A stretch of DNA of 64,000 nt from Natranaerovirga hydrolytica (GCF_004339095.1 NZ_SMGQ01000012.1:62001-126000), one strand, 5' to 3'. Positions 1 through 9,353 are shown, counted from the stretch's first letter. The notes: generated from the letters alone by a model not told the origin. Program-made: numbers and translations.

Positions 1-1
1 A

Positions 2-3000
2 GCAGCAGTAATAATTGTTAGAGCGTTAGATTTAGATATAAAAGATATAAAAGATATAAAAGATATAAAAGATATAGAGAGTATGTTTTCTGATGAAAAT
101 GAAATGAGCACTTGGGCAAAATCCAGTGTAGCAGCAGGAGTAGCAGCTCAATTGTTTGTTGGATATCCGGATGGTACCTTTAATCCTAAAGGTCATACAA
201 CAAGAGCAGAAGCAAGTGTTATTATATATAAGGCTGTGGAGTTCAGAGATTCAATGAGTGCAGAACCTAGTGTAGAAGAGCCTTTGGTATTTGATAAAGC
301 GGGTCTTTACGGATTAGAAACAGGAACTGAAATAGTCCATAACGATGTTATTATAAAATCCCCTGATGTTCAATTACAAAACTACATAATTGCAGGAGAT
401 TTTACCATTGCAGAAGAAGTTGGTGATGGGGATGTGATTCTTAATAATATTCAAGTGGAGGGAGACACCTATATAAGGGGTGGTGGAACAGAAAGTATTT
501 ATATTAACGGTGGTCAGTATAATAACATTGTCGTTCAACGGACGCCTACAGGTGCAGTTCGTATTGTAGTAACAGGAGACAATAGACTGGATGTAGAGAT
601 AGATGATTATGCTGAAGATCAAATTGTAATTTTAGAAGGAAACTATAATCAAGTTTTAGTGACAGCGCCTAATGTGACAGTGATGACTTCTGAAGAAAGT
701 AGCATTAAAGAAATTAGGTTAACTGAAAAAGCAAAAGATACTAAAATCACAACGTCTAATGCAAGTATAATAGAGAAAGTAACCATAGAAAGTATTGGAA
801 CTGTTTTTGAAGGCGAGAAGAACACCATAAAGTCAGTAGAAGGTTCTAAAAAGAATGCCTATAGAGATAATGATGAAGTGGTTATAAGAGAAACCCCAAC
901 AGTTAGAGGTCGTCCTTCAAGGCCTTCAACAGTGTCAGTCAGGGGCATAAGTATTGAGCCAACAACAATGACTTTAAAAGAAGGTGGCGCAACAAGTACA
1001 ATAATAGCAACAATAAGCCCAAATAATGCCAGCAATAAAAGAATTCATTGGCAATCACATAATGAATCAGTTGCAACAGTGGATAGTAGTGGTTTAGTAA
1101 CACCTGTTAGTGCAGGTTCTACAACAATTGCAGCCATAACAATGGATGGTAACTTTACAGCAACATGCCAAGTGGTTGTGAATGGGTCAGAAGATAATAG
1201 CCCAAAAATTATAGCATTGCCAGCACAAGTTATGGCAGATAGTAGTTTTAATCAAATATTTACATTGCGTCTTGAGAATGATATCTTTACAGAATCAATT
1301 CATTTAGAAGACATTTTACTCAGTAAGGGATTTGCTGAATTAACTGCAAGTAACTTCTTTAGAAATGATGATGCTACAGTAACCGTATCGGTGTATGGCA
1401 ATTTAGCAAATGCAGAGATAGGAAAAATCACCATACATGAAGATGCCTTAGTAAATAGCGATAGTCCATTATTAGCAAATGTTGAAGTGTCAGATATGGA
1501 TTTGATAAACGTAAGTGACATTACTGTGAGTGGAGATGCTATGGCTATGGTAGGCACAATATTGACAGCAACGCCAACGCCATTAAAAGCAGAAGGCGCT
1601 TATCAGTGGCAAGCCAGTAATAATGGAATAGACAACTGGGCGGATATAGGTACAGATTCCAGCACCTATGAAATAACTGCTGGAGATGAAGGCCAATATA
1701 TTCGAGTTGTATTTACTGCTTCAGGAAATTATTCTGGTAGTCCAACAAGTAATGTAATTGGACCAGTAACAACGGTAACAGAATATAAAATTGGAGACAC
1801 AGGACCAGCAGGTGGTATTGTCTTTTATGATAAAGGCAATAATGACGATGGTTGGAGATACTTAGAAGTATCACCTGTATCTACCCAGTGGAGTGATGTT
1901 AGCTGGGGTGGTTATGGAACTGAAATAGGTGAGACATCTGAGAACATTGGATCAGGGGCTTTGAATACTAGTCATATTATTAGTTGGTTATATGCCAATG
2001 GAGAAACAGGTAAAGCTGCGCAATTAGCCCATGATTTAGATGTGGGAGGATATAACGACTGGTTTTTGCCTTCTTATGATGAGCTCATTGAACTGAGTAG
2101 TGCGTTATCACCAGATTTAGATTATGGTTTGGGTCAGTGGGTGAATTTTTGGAGTTCAACTGAAGAAAATGCAGACTATGTCAATAGAATTGGAATGAAC
2201 GGACAGAACCCCTATTTAAGCTTAATGATGAAAAATGGTACTTCAAATGCTCGGGCCGTACGAGGGTTTTCTACAGAACCAAGTATGACCATTCCAGTTC
2301 AAGACATATTTCTGACAGGAGAAGCTGGGCAAGATGCTATAACTGTTGGAGAGACGCTACAAATGCTGGAAGTGATTTTTCCAGTCAATGCTGATAATCA
2401 AACGGTTATTTGGGAGTCCAGCGATGAAACAGTAGCCGTTGTCGATGGCGATGGTTTAGTAACAGGCGTAGCAGAAGGAACAGCGACAATCACGGTAACA
2501 ACAGTAGAAGATGGTATAGAAGACATTGTAACCATTACAGTTAATTTAGGAGAATTTGCCGGTGGAAATGGAATGTCACACAACCCATTTATGATTGAAA
2601 CAGCGGAACAGCTCAATAATGTTCGCAATTATTTGGGTGAAGAGCATCATGACAAACACTTTATTCAAATAGGAGACATTGATCTAGGACAGTCACCATG
2701 GAATGAAGGGAATGGCTGGGAGCCTATTGGTGATATGAATAAGTCTTTTGAGGGCTCTTATGACGGAGATGGGTATATTATAGAAGGGCTTTTTATTAAC
2801 CTAGAAGATGAAGAACAGATTGGATTGTTTGGTGCTACTAAGGATTCTATAATAAAAAATGTTGGGTTAACAGGAGTGGATATAAAAGGTAAGTATTTTG
2901 TTGGTGGTTTAGTAGGAGTAAATCAATATAGTACCATTGAAAACTCATATGCCACAGGTAATGTATCGGGTACAGAGGATGTAGGTGGATTGGTTGGTGC

Positions 3001-4366
3001 AAATGTTGTTAGCACAATAAAAAATTCCCATACCACATGTGATGTTACAGGAGTAAGAGGATTGGGTGGTCTAGTTGGAAGAAATTACTCGGGTAGCGAT
3101 GGGGGGATATTTGGCAATAATACTATTATAGATTCCTATGCAACGGGTAATGTAACAGGAACTTTTGCTAATATAGGTGGTTTAGTAGGACAGCATGATT
3201 CAGGAACCATCAACAGGTCTTATGCCACTGGTGATGTCAAGGGCAATAGACACGTAGGAGGATTAGTGGGATTAAATCATTATGATTATAAAGATTTATT
3301 TGACCATATAATTAAAAGCTCTTATGCTACAGGCAATGTAACAGCTACTGAATATACTGTTGGTGGTTTGGTAGGACAAAATTGGGGAGACATAATGAAC
3401 TCATATGCGACAGGAACAGTTACAGGAGATTATAATGTAGGTGGTATAGCTGGTGACAATAAAGAAACAATCCATCAATCTTATAGTTTATCCGTTGTAA
3501 TGGGAAATAATGGAGTAGGTGGATTAGTAGGCAATAATGATGGGGTGATAAATAATGTCTACTTTGATAAAGATGTATCTGGTCAGATTTATTCCGTAGG
3601 TCATCCAGCATCAATAGTAGGGGCAACTTCTACAGCGCAAATGGCACAGTCGGTGACTTATGATGGTTGGGATTTTGATACCATATGGGCAATTGAGGAA
3701 GGTACCTACCCATACTTACAAAGCAATCAGCAAAACCCTAAGCCTATCCTTCAGTTAAGTAGTGACGCAACAGTCGTATCGGCTAAAAACCATTTTTCAG
3801 TGGACCCTATAAATAGCATTATATCCGACGGCGACGCTGAACTGAACCAAGGAAGTAGTCTTAATGCAATATTACAAGATTTACAGAAACATCCACAAGC
3901 AGAGTGGAAGTTTCTATACGCTACTACAAACGTCGCTTCGGTAACAGAATTTGATAATGGGGTAGCTCGTGATCTTAATCAAGCAGTGGGACCCATAGAT
4001 ACAATACTGGCAGTTAAAGCAGAGGATGGAACAATTAACGTGTATGACATTGAAGTAAATGATTTAGAGAATCCTGCTAACTTTCAAATCAGCAATGCTT
4101 ATGATCAAGAAGTCTATCCTTACTATCTAAAAGAAGGAATGACTTATGGAATTGAAACATCCGGTAGTAACATGGATCCAAACTTAACAGTATATAGCGA
4201 TTATTTATTAACAAATGAGTTGGCGTATAATGACGATTGGCCGGGTATAGGTCTAGAAGCAAGAATTGACTATGAATCCAATCAGTCACAATACTACTAT
4301 GTTGTGGTAAAAGCACATCAAGACAGCACAGGCACAGGAGTGTTGACGGTTACCATTATCAAATAA
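2..4366 (+). CDS. SLH/Ig-like/GLUG-repeat surface protein (5' end outside window)
   Basis: The reading frame is open from base 2, so the gene starts before the window; the first ATG (83) is internal. The bases before it encode the end of one S-layer homology (SLH) repeat, and residues about 1-60 after that ATG form another (TWAKSSV...GYPDGTFNP...TTRAEA), which in this family anchors proteins to pyruvylated cell-wall polymer. Counting from the ATG: a beta-rich stretch (60-280), a Big_2 Ig-like domain (about 284-366, ending ATVDSSGLVTPVSAG), a DUF1566/Lcl-like domain (566-735, GDTGPAGGIVFYD), a second Big_2 domain (736-815), GLUG repeats (about 820-1200, recurrent VGGLVG and NSYATG), and a C-terminal beta region. 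It ends at TAA 4366. Seen: domains and open left end. Inferred: cell-surface adhesin or matrix protein; ligand unknown. The GLUG block ends with WAIEEGTYPYLQ, nearly as in the protein starting at 51935. Confidence 0.85.
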   Translation, partial: AAVIIVRALDLDIKDIKDIKDIKDIESMFSDENEMSTWAKSSVAAGVAAQLFVGYPDGTFNPKGHTTRAEASVIIYKAVEFRDSMSAEPSVEEPLVFDKAGLYGLETGTEIVHNDVIIKSPDVQLQNYIIAGDFTIAEEVGDGDVILNNIQVEGDTYIRGGGTESIYINGGQYNNIVVQRTPTGAVRIVVTGDNRLDVEIDDYAEDQIVILEGNYNQVLVTAPNVTVMTSEESSIKEIRLTEKAKDTKITTSNASIIEKVTIESIGTVFEGEKNTIKSVEGSKKNAYRDNDEVVIRETPTVRGRPSRPSTVSVRGISIEPTTMTLKEGGATSTIIATISPNNASNKRIHWQSHNESVATVDSSGLVTPVSAGSTTIAAITMDGNFTATCQVVVNGSEDNSPKIIALPAQVMADSSFNQIFTLRLENDIFTESIHLEDILLSKGFAELTASNFFRNDDATVTVSVYGNLANAEIGKITIHEDALVNSDSPLLANVEVSDMDLINVSDITVSGDAMAMVGTILTATPTPLKAEGAYQWQASNNGIDNWADIGTDSSTYEITAGDEGQYIRVVFTASGNYSGSPTSNVIGPVTTVTEYKIGDTGPAGGIVFYDKGNNDDGWRYLEVSPVSTQWSDVSWGGYGTEIGETSENIGSGALNTSHIISWLYANGETGKAAQLAHDLDVGGYNDWFLPSYDELIELSSALSPDLDYGLGQWVNFWSSTEENADYVNRIGMNGQNPYLSLMMKNGTSNARAVRGFSTEPSMTIPVQDIFLTGEAGQDAITVGETLQMLEVIFPVNADNQTVIWESSDETVAVVDGDGLVTGVAEGTATITVTTVEDGIEDIVTITVNLGEFAGGNGMSHNPFMIETAEQLNNVRNYLGEEHHDKHFIQIGDIDLGQSPWNEGNGWEPIGDMNKSFEGSYDGDGYIIEGLFINLEDEEQIGLFGATKDSIIKNVGLTGVDIKGKYFVGGLVGVNQYSTIENSYATGNVSGTEDVGGLVGANVVSTIKNSHTTCDVTGVRGLGGLVGRNYSGSDGGIFGNNTIIDSYATGNVTGTFANIGGLVGQHDSGTINRSYATGDVKGNRHVGGLVGLNHYDYKDLFDHIIKSSYATGNVTATEYTVGGLVGQNWGDIMNSYATGTVTGDYNVGGIAGDNKETIHQSYSLSVVMGNNGVGGLVGNNDGVINNVYFDKDVSGQIYSVGHPASIVGATSTAQMAQSVTYDGWDFDTIWAIEEGTYPYLQSNQQNPKPILQLSSDATVVSAKNHFSVDPINSIISDGDAELNQGSSLNAILQDLQKHPQAEWKFLYATTNVASVTEFDNGVARDLNQAVGPIDTILAVKAEDGTINVYDIEVNDLENPANFQISNAYDQEVYPYYLKEGMTYGIETSGSNMDPNLTVYSDYLLTNELAYNDDWPGIGLEARIDYESNQSQYYYVVVKAHQDSTGTGVLTVTIIK
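35..76 (+). repeat. In-frame 9-bp tandem repeat (gatataaaa x4 plus a partial unit)
   Basis: Four perfect copies of gatataaaa (35-70) plus a partial fifth (71-76) lie inside the SLH coding frame and add Asp-Ile-Lys units between an SLH repeat end (IIVRALDLD) and the next segment (MFSDENEMSTW). The unit is a multiple of three, so slippage would change protein length without breaking the frame. Confidence 0.85.
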
Positions 4367-4399
4367 ACGTGTAATAAAAGTTTGGAAAAAAATAATGCC

Positions 4400-4433
4400 T
4401 GTGCACTTCAAAAACCAAATTTTAGCCATCTTT
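4400..4433 (+). repeat. Dispersed 34-nt motif, copy 1
   Basis: Copy 1 of a motif with core CACTTCAAAAA followed by YYAAAT and, after a few bases, AGC-AT-TTT. Other copies are at 5961-5994 and 12888-12921, all in the same orientation. This copy lies between the surface-protein gene and the AlbA_2 gene. Its nature is unknown; it may be the remnant end of a mobile element. Confidence 0.5.
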
Positions 4434-4540
4434 AAATAATAACAGTTAAGATTAATTTAACTAATTAAATAGTATAAAGACAACTCTATCCTCATCAATA
4501 TAGAGCGCCGTGAAACGAAAAAAGAAAAACTGTTGCAAAA

Positions 4541-4600
4541 TGCAACGATAAATGCAACGATATTAATATCGTTGCATTTATTAAATCTTTATGGTAAAAT
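4541..4600 (+). promoter_or_regulatory. Promoter with long palindromic operator for the AlbA_2 gene
   Basis: A perfect 34-bp palindrome spans 4548-4581. Its arms carry the 10-mer TGCAACGATA (4553-4562, with inverted partner 4567-4576), and an extra direct copy lies at 4541-4550. The right arm overlaps a -35 element TTGCAT (4572-4577), followed after 17 bp by TAAAAT (4595-4600). The start codon is 30 bp downstream. The layout fits an operator bound by a dimer, most simply the product of the next gene, which ends in a winged-helix-like region. Confidence 0.65.
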
Positions 4601-4629
4601 TATGCTATAAATATTAGGTGGTGGCGCTT

Positions 4630-5907
4630 ATGCAAACGAAAGAAAGTTACAATGTGGAATTCAAAGAAGAAGTCACAAAAACATTTTTAAAAACGGTGAG
4701 TGCATATGCTAATTATAATGATGGAGAAATCATATTTGGCGTAGATGACTATGGAGATGTGGTAGGTATAAAAGGGAGTTCAAAAGAAGAATCATTAAGA
4801 ATTAAAAATATGATTAATGATTCTCTTGCTCCGCTTCCGAACTTTGACATTCACGCTAGGGAAGTAGGAGATAAGACGATCATTATTGTAGAAGTTAAAA
4901 AAGGACCAGATACGCCTTACTATTACAGAGGAAAAGCTTACAAAAGAGCAGATACGGCAACCATAGAGGTAGATAGATTTGAACTTAGAAGATTAGATAT
5001 GGAAGGCATTAATATGCATTATGAAGATAAAAAAGCATCTTCTCAAGACTTAAACTTTAACGTATTAGAAGATAAGTTGAAAAAGGAAGCGGGAATAGAA
5101 TGTATTGATTTAGATATTCTAAAAACCCTCAATTTAGTTCATAAAAATGGGTACTACAATACTGCTGGAGAGCTTTTGGCAGATCAAAATGAGATAGTGT
5201 TTTCAGGGATTGATATCGTTAAATTTGGGAAGGATATCAATAAGATTTTGTATAGAAAAACAATAAGCCATGTATCATTATTAACGCAATTCCATAGCTC
5301 CATAGATATTTTTGAACAATATTATATATATGAAGAAATCGATGGATATAACAGAATTAAAAAGGAGTTAATTCCCAAAGAAGCTTTTAGAGAGTCTTTG
5401 GGAAATGCCATTGTGCATAGAGTGTGGGATACCAACGCCTATATACAAGTAGCAATGTATGAAGACAGAATTGAAATCAACTCTCCTGGAGGGTTGCCGG
5501 CAGGTATTTCGAAGAAAGAATATTTATATGGGAACATTTCAGTTTTGAGAAATCCAATAATAGCAGGAGTTTTTAATAGACTAAATATTATTGAAAAGTT
5601 TGGGACTGGAATAGCAAGAATTAATAAAGAGTATATTCATAGCATAACTAAGCCCGATTTTGATGTAAGTGAAAATAGTATTAGAATCATACTTCCAGTG
5701 ACAGAGATTGATAAAATAGATTTATCTAAAGATGAAAGCCTTATTTACGAGTTGCTAAAAGAAGAGGTAGAACTTTCAAGAAGGGAGCTTGATTTTAAAA
5801 CCGGATTTGATAAGTCAAAGACCCTTAGGATATTGAATCGTCTTGTAGATAAAAACATCATAAGTAAATTAGGCGAAGGGGCTGCGGTAACGTATAGGTT
5901 AAAGTAA
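4630..5907 (+). CDS. AlbA_2-domain ATP-binding transcriptional regulator
   Basis: Encodes about 425 residues. The N-terminal part (about 1-110) matches the Schlafen AlbA_2 nucleic-acid-binding domain (ESYNVEFKEE, then GEIIFGVDDYGDVVGI, then YYYRGKAYKRADTAT). The middle (about 240-350) looks like the GHKL-type ATP-binding region of this family (REALGNAIVHR-like RESLGNAIVHR, SPGGLP, and RNPIIAGVFNRLNIIEKFGTG). The last 70 residues look like a winged helix (SRRELDFKTGFDKSKTLRILNRLV). ATG 4630 is chosen because AGGTGGTGG lies just upstream; two in-frame GTGs (4618, 4621) are inside that ribosome site. Such proteins are annotated as putative regulators related in part to RecG annotations; targets are usually unknown. 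It stands alone, with a palindromic operator upstream, so self-regulation is likely (inference). Confidence 0.8.
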   Translation: MQTKESYNVEFKEEVTKTFLKTVSAYANYNDGEIIFGVDDYGDVVGIKGSSKEESLRIKNMINDSLAPLPNFDIHAREVGDKTIIIVEVKKGPDTPYYYRGKAYKRADTATIEVDRFELRRLDMEGINMHYEDKKASSQDLNFNVLEDKLKKEAGIECIDLDILKTLNLVHKNGYYNTAGELLADQNEIVFSGIDIVKFGKDINKILYRKTISHVSLLTQFHSSIDIFEQYYIYEEIDGYNRIKKELIPKEAFRESLGNAIVHRVWDTNAYIQVAMYEDRIEINSPGGLPAGISKKEYLYGNISVLRNPIIAGVFNRLNIIEKFGTGIARINKEYIHSITKPDFDVSENSIRIILPVTEIDKIDLSKDESLIYELLKEEVELSRRELDFKTGFDKSKTLRILNRLVDKNIISKLGEGAAVTYRLK

Positions 5908-5960
5908 AGTTCTTAAAATAATTACATGGCTCAACTAACGTAAGTGTTCAATAAGTACCT

Positions 5961-5994
5961 TGTACACTTCAAAAATTAAATACCAGCTATTTTG
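5961..5994 (+). repeat. Dispersed 34-nt motif, copy 2
   Basis: Second copy of the CACTTCAAAAA motif (compare 4400 and 12888), about 54 bp after the AlbA_2 gene. Copies 1 and 2 therefore flank that gene in direct orientation. Confidence 0.5.
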
Positions 5995-6092
5995 CAAATT
6001 GTACATTCAATAGGTGTCAACTAGTTGTATCAATAGCAATAGGTTTAGGTACATATTTCCAAAAACATAAAGCCCCAATTAAGGGGATACGA

Positions 6093-6645
6093 CTATTCAA
6101 GTAAAAAGTCTAAGATATTTTGAACTTTAATACCGGAATAGTCGTTGGAAATAATCTGATCCATAGTGAGAATATATTTTGGATAATTATCAGATATGGA
6201 TTCCAGAGGGCGCAACTCGCGCTCTCTTGTCTTTTCATCTAGAATGGTAGCAGAAACCTGATAATATATTTTTTGATTGGTTTTTGTAGCCACAAAATCA
6301 ACTTCTAAGGAACCAATTTTTCCGATGGTCACTTCATAGCCACGTCTGATTAATTCTAAATATACGAGGTTTTCTAAAACATGGCTGTAATCTGTGTTAT
6401 GCAGTCCAGTTAGTTGATTTCGAATCCCCATATCTACAATGTAATATTTCTCAAGATTCTTTAGAAACATTTTACCCTTTAAGTCATAGCGATTGGCTTC
6501 GTAGATTATGAAAGCATTTTCTAGCATTTTGAGATAATTATCTATGCCATTATCCATTAAATGATCTTCAAATAAAGAAAGTAGAGTTGACTTACCACAA
6601 CGTCTGATACAAGTTATCAATATCAATAGGTTTATGCACGTTTTT
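6093..6645 (-). pseudogene. Broken DUF4143-type AAA ATPase (internal deletion, frameshift)
   Basis: The open part (6093-6626, 177 codons) joins the Walker A segment (IRRCGKSTLLSLFED) directly to the C-terminal DUF4143 part (DNYLKMLENAFIIYEANRYDLKGK...). Compared with the intact paralogue at 11536-12738 it lacks about 200 central residues, including Walker B, so it cannot work as an ATPase. The Walker A glycine corresponds to Cys here (TCIRR versus TGIRR). Upstream, the remnant of the N-terminus (HKPI) is in another frame, showing a one-base shift near 6626-6640. The C-terminal 130 residues remain close to the intact copy, so this is a recent duplicate or a separately acquired relative that decayed. 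Confidence 0.8.
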
Positions 6646-6834
6646 TTCTAAACAATTGGAAAAATTTATAAAAAAAGTCATCGCGGGTTAAAAAGATATA
6701 GTGTTGAAAAGAAGTAAATATTCTTATATAATTTAATTACAACAAGATTGCTCTAAATTCTCAAAAGCTTGATTACGATTATTTAAAAGTAGTAAACTAA
6801 ATAAAAGCGTCGTTATAGAGAAAAGGTGTTGAAT

Positions 6835-7173
6835 GTGAAAATAGAAAATATTATAAAAATAATTAATAGTGGTAAAAGCATTAAGGTAGAATTTAAAGAA
6901 AGTAAAAAGAAGTTAAATAAAGATGTATATGAATCAGTTTGTGCATTTTTGAATCAATATGGGGGATAACTTTTTTTAGGTGTTAATGATGTTGTAACAT
7001 CCCTAAACAATCCTAATACGCTTAATCCTACTTTTTACTTGGCAGTAGAGGAAGTGGAAATTGACGGAAAAGTAATTCTCTATTTGAATGTTACTGAAAG
7101 TTCTCAGGTTCATCGGTGCAAAGATAAAATCTTTGATAGAAATGAAGATGGAGACGGTTCTTTCCACAGTTAG
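6835..7173 (+). pseudogene. Remnant of an AlbA_2 (Schlafen-type) DNA-binding protein
   Basis: From GTG 6835, after AAAAGGTG, the frame reads VKIENIIKII...VEFKESKKKLNKDVYESVCAFLNQYGG, then an in-frame TAA (6967-6969), then LFLGVNDV. In the family this stop sits at a sense codon (GG-x-LFLGV). After GVND about 40 residues are missing, and the frame resumes at NPTFYLAVEEVEIDGKVILYLNV...RCKDKIFDRNEDGD before a stop at 7171-7173. The family's C-terminal domains are absent. It is a different AlbA_2 subfamily from the intact gene at 4630. Confidence 0.75.
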
Positions 7174-7338
7174 TTGAATGTCTTTGATCTTTCCAATAAA
7201 AGCACTTTTAAAAGCAAAGTTTCAAAGTTACATCAAAAAGCTTGACCATTACATACAATTTGATGCGAAGTACGGTTCAATGAAATATTATGAATCATTC
7301 AGGTTTACCTCTTTTATAAAATCATCTGCATATTTCAT

Positions 7339-7367
7339 TTGCTATCTGCATATAATAATGATAAAAT
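7339..7367 (+). promoter_or_regulatory. Probable promoter of the first Fic gene
   Basis: TTGCTA (7339-7344), 17 bp, TAAAAT (7362-7367), about 37 bp before the Fic start. Direct repeats of ATCTGCATA (7324-7332 and 7344-7352) overlap it and could bind a regulator. Confidence 0.45.
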
Positions 7368-7403
7368 TATGCACATATAATAGAGAGTAGGTAGGTGATA
7401 GAA

Positions 7404-8483
7404 GTGAAAGAATTTAACTATAGAGAAATGAACAGTGAATTAATGGTTCCTGAGATCATGAATCTAGTATCGAAAATCCATGAATTTAAAGGCAAGCAAG
7501 AACTGTTCATGAGGGCTAAACCAGGTATATTAAAAGCCATGTTGGAGGTAGCAAAAATTCAAAGTACCGGTGCATCCAATCGAATTGAAGGGATCTTTAC
7601 TTCCGATGCGAGGCTTGAAGCACTGGTTTCAAAAAAAGCAGAACCGATGAATAGAGATGAAGAGGAAATTTCAGGATATAGGGAAGTTCTAAATACAATA
7701 CATGAAAATTACGCTTATATCACTTTAAGGTCAAGTATGATTTTACAATTGCACAGAGACCTTTATAGTTTTCATCCGTCTACCAATGGGGGACGATATA
7801 AAAATCAAGACAATGTTATTGAAGAAGTGGACGGGAAAGGAATTCGTCGAATTCGGTTTAAACCCTTATCTGCTTTTGAAACGCCAGAAGCGGTAGAGAA
7901 ATTATGTAGTGCCTATCATGAGGCAATAAATGAGGGGAGAATTGACCCATTAATTTTAATTTCAAAGTTTGTATTAGATTTTCTAAGCATTCATCCTTTT
8001 AATGATGGTAATGGAAGAATGAGCAGACTCCTAACACTTTTACTTCTATACCAGCAAGGCTACATTGTAGGAAAGTATATCAGTGTGGAGATGCTCATTG
8101 AAAGCACCAAGGAAAGCTATTATGAAACCCTTCAAGAAAGCTCAATTGACTGGCACGAAAACGAGAACAGTTATCTACCTTTTGTGAAGTACTACCTAAG
8201 TATTTTATGGAAAGCGTATAAGGATTTCTCTGATAGGGTAGAAACTGTAGCTGTAGACAAAATGGGTAAATCAGAAAGAGTAAAAGATCTATTCCATAAG
8301 AAGGTTGGTAAACTTTCAAAGCGAGAGATCGCAGATATTTATCCTGATATCAGTGTCACAACCATTGAAAAAGCACTTTCTGATTTATTGAAAGATGGAT
8401 ACATCAAAAAGGTTGGATCCGGTAGAGGAACAGCATACATTAAAAACTCAGACTATGAGGGACAGAAGAAAACTAAAAGATAG
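7404..8483 (+). CDS. Fic family protein with C-terminal winged helix
   Basis: Encodes about 359 residues. The Fic core is complete: catalytic motif HPFNDGNGRMSR with the histidine at about residue 197. Fic enzymes transfer AMP or related groups from nucleotides to hydroxyl side chains of target proteins. An N-terminal inhibitory motif SNRIEG (S/T-x-x-x-E-G) puts it in the class with a cis inhibitory helix. The C-terminus (KLSKREIADIYPDISVTTIEKALSDLLKDGYIKKVGSGRG) is a winged-helix domain, suggesting DNA binding. GTG 7404 is preferred (AGGTG six bases upstream) over GTG 7395. A strong terminator follows directly. Target protein unknown. A 3' fragment of a paralogue lies at 11397-11558. Confidence 0.85.
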   Translation: MKEFNYREMNSELMVPEIMNLVSKIHEFKGKQELFMRAKPGILKAMLEVAKIQSTGASNRIEGIFTSDARLEALVSKKAEPMNRDEEEISGYREVLNTIHENYAYITLRSSMILQLHRDLYSFHPSTNGGRYKNQDNVIEEVDGKGIRRIRFKPLSAFETPEAVEKLCSAYHEAINEGRIDPLILISKFVLDFLSIHPFNDGNGRMSRLLTLLLLYQQGYIVGKYISVEMLIESTKESYYETLQESSIDWHENENSYLPFVKYYLSILWKAYKDFSDRVETVAVDKMGKSERVKDLFHKKVGKLSKREIADIYPDISVTTIEKALSDLLKDGYIKKVGSGRGTAYIKNSDYEGQKKTKR

Positions 8484-8488
8484 AACCG

Positions 8489-8508
8489 AAGACCTTCGGG
8501 TCTTTTTT
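8489..8508 (+). terminator. Rho-independent terminator of the Fic gene
   Basis: Stem AAGACC (8489-8494) with GGTCTT (8499-8504), tetraloop TTCG, then a T run. It begins five bases after the Fic stop codon. Confidence 0.85.
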
Positions 8509-8510
8509 CG

Positions 8511-8590
8511 TGTGCCCAGCACGGGCACAGGCTAGTCGGTGAAAGTCCGATATGGGGGCTAGTAGCGCCAACCATTAGCTTAAAATGGTG
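8511..8590 (+). mobile_element. Probable 5' fragment of a group II intron
   Basis: The stretch begins GTGCCCAGCACGGGCAC, which folds on itself, followed by GTCGGTGAAAGTCCGA and GGGGGCTAGTAGCGCCAACC. These resemble the 5' end and early domain I of bacterial group II introns. No reverse transcriptase, domain V or 3' end follows, so only a fragment remains. It runs directly into a transposase remnant. The call rests on remembered resemblance, not on an alignment. Confidence 0.45.
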
Positions 8591-8720
8591 TAAACAACAC
8601 AATATACCGATCAGCACATTCTACCGCAAGCTAAATATCCTTCGAAAAAAAGCAGCCATGACCAAACCTGTTAAACCTGTCATTTATGAAAAACAAGAAG
8701 TTGTGTGTCCTTCCTGTGTT
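8590..8720 (+). pseudogene. Remnant of IS66-type accessory protein (TnpA-like)
   Basis: One frame reads WCKQHNIPISTFYRKLNILR followed by KKAAM, then a basic linker, matching the pattern of the small IS66 OrfA/TnpA protein (WC...I...T(Y/F)Y..L...R). It has no start, directly abuts the group II intron fragment and loses similarity after about 40 residues. No other IS66 gene is present nearby, so this is debris. Confidence 0.45.
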
Positions 8721-8829
8721 AGTTTAATAATTTCATATTTATTCATTAATGTTTTCACTCCTTATGCACCTCCAATATATTATTTCTATATTGAAGAGTA
8801 TATTAAAATAGTGGAGCACTTTTCAATTA

Positions 8830-9070
8830 ATATAAACAACATCCATCATTGTTGAAGCATTATCAATAAGTATTTCCATAGGAACTCCACCTAGGGTTTC
8901 AAATGCATTGGATAAGAAATCAATATTCTTCTATTAACTCCTAACTCAGTTGCTCATTTACTGTAGTTTGGTTTTTCCAAGTTGTTTGCCTCCACCAATA
9001 TTTTCAATTTATTTAAATCCTGTACTGCTTTAAGCTTTATTTCAGTAGTAATGTTTATGTTATATATAAT
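8830..9070 (-). pseudogene. Remnant of an IS21-family transposase (IstA-like)
   Basis: On the minus strand the lower part reads KNIDFLSNAFETLGGVPMEI then LIDNAS, which fits the IstA catalytic-core pattern F..LGGVP.EIL.DN. Higher coordinates give an N-terminal-like piece ending in an ATELGV helix-turn-helix-like segment interrupted by a stop. The parts between are deleted. No IstB ATPase gene is present. The element is dead. Confidence 0.5.
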
Positions 9071-9247
9071 CTTCATCACCCATTAATACTATAAATAGAA
9101 TTGTTGCTTTTGTACAGTGTTATTTAGGCAACTTTCACATTATTATTTTAGCATTTATGGCTGCAAAGCCCAAGTGGGAAATCTTTTTTTATGAGGTAAT
9201 TCCTAAATGGCCCTAATGTCATTTTGGTTAGCAAACAAAAAGGAAAA

Positions 9248-9265
9248 TACGAACGAAAATGACAA
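9248..9265 (+). promoter_or_regulatory. Extra upstream half-site of the AbiE operator
   Basis: TACGAACGAAAATGACAA matches the right arm of the AbiE inverted repeat (9386-9403) at 16 of 18 positions, 138 bp upstream. It may be an auxiliary binding site or a leftover from a duplication. Confidence 0.4.
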
Positions 9266-9353
9266 AATAAGGTTATCAATTATGCTAAGTGAAGTAGAAG
9301 TTTTTAGTGAGAAAGTCAAAAACAAGTTATCTCCTAAAAGTTATCAAGAAAAC

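Noticed and set aside
7178-7390. 70-codon open frame after the AlbA_2 remnant
   Set aside because: No homology pattern or ribosome site; its end overlaps the Fic promoter. Probably chance in decayed DNA.
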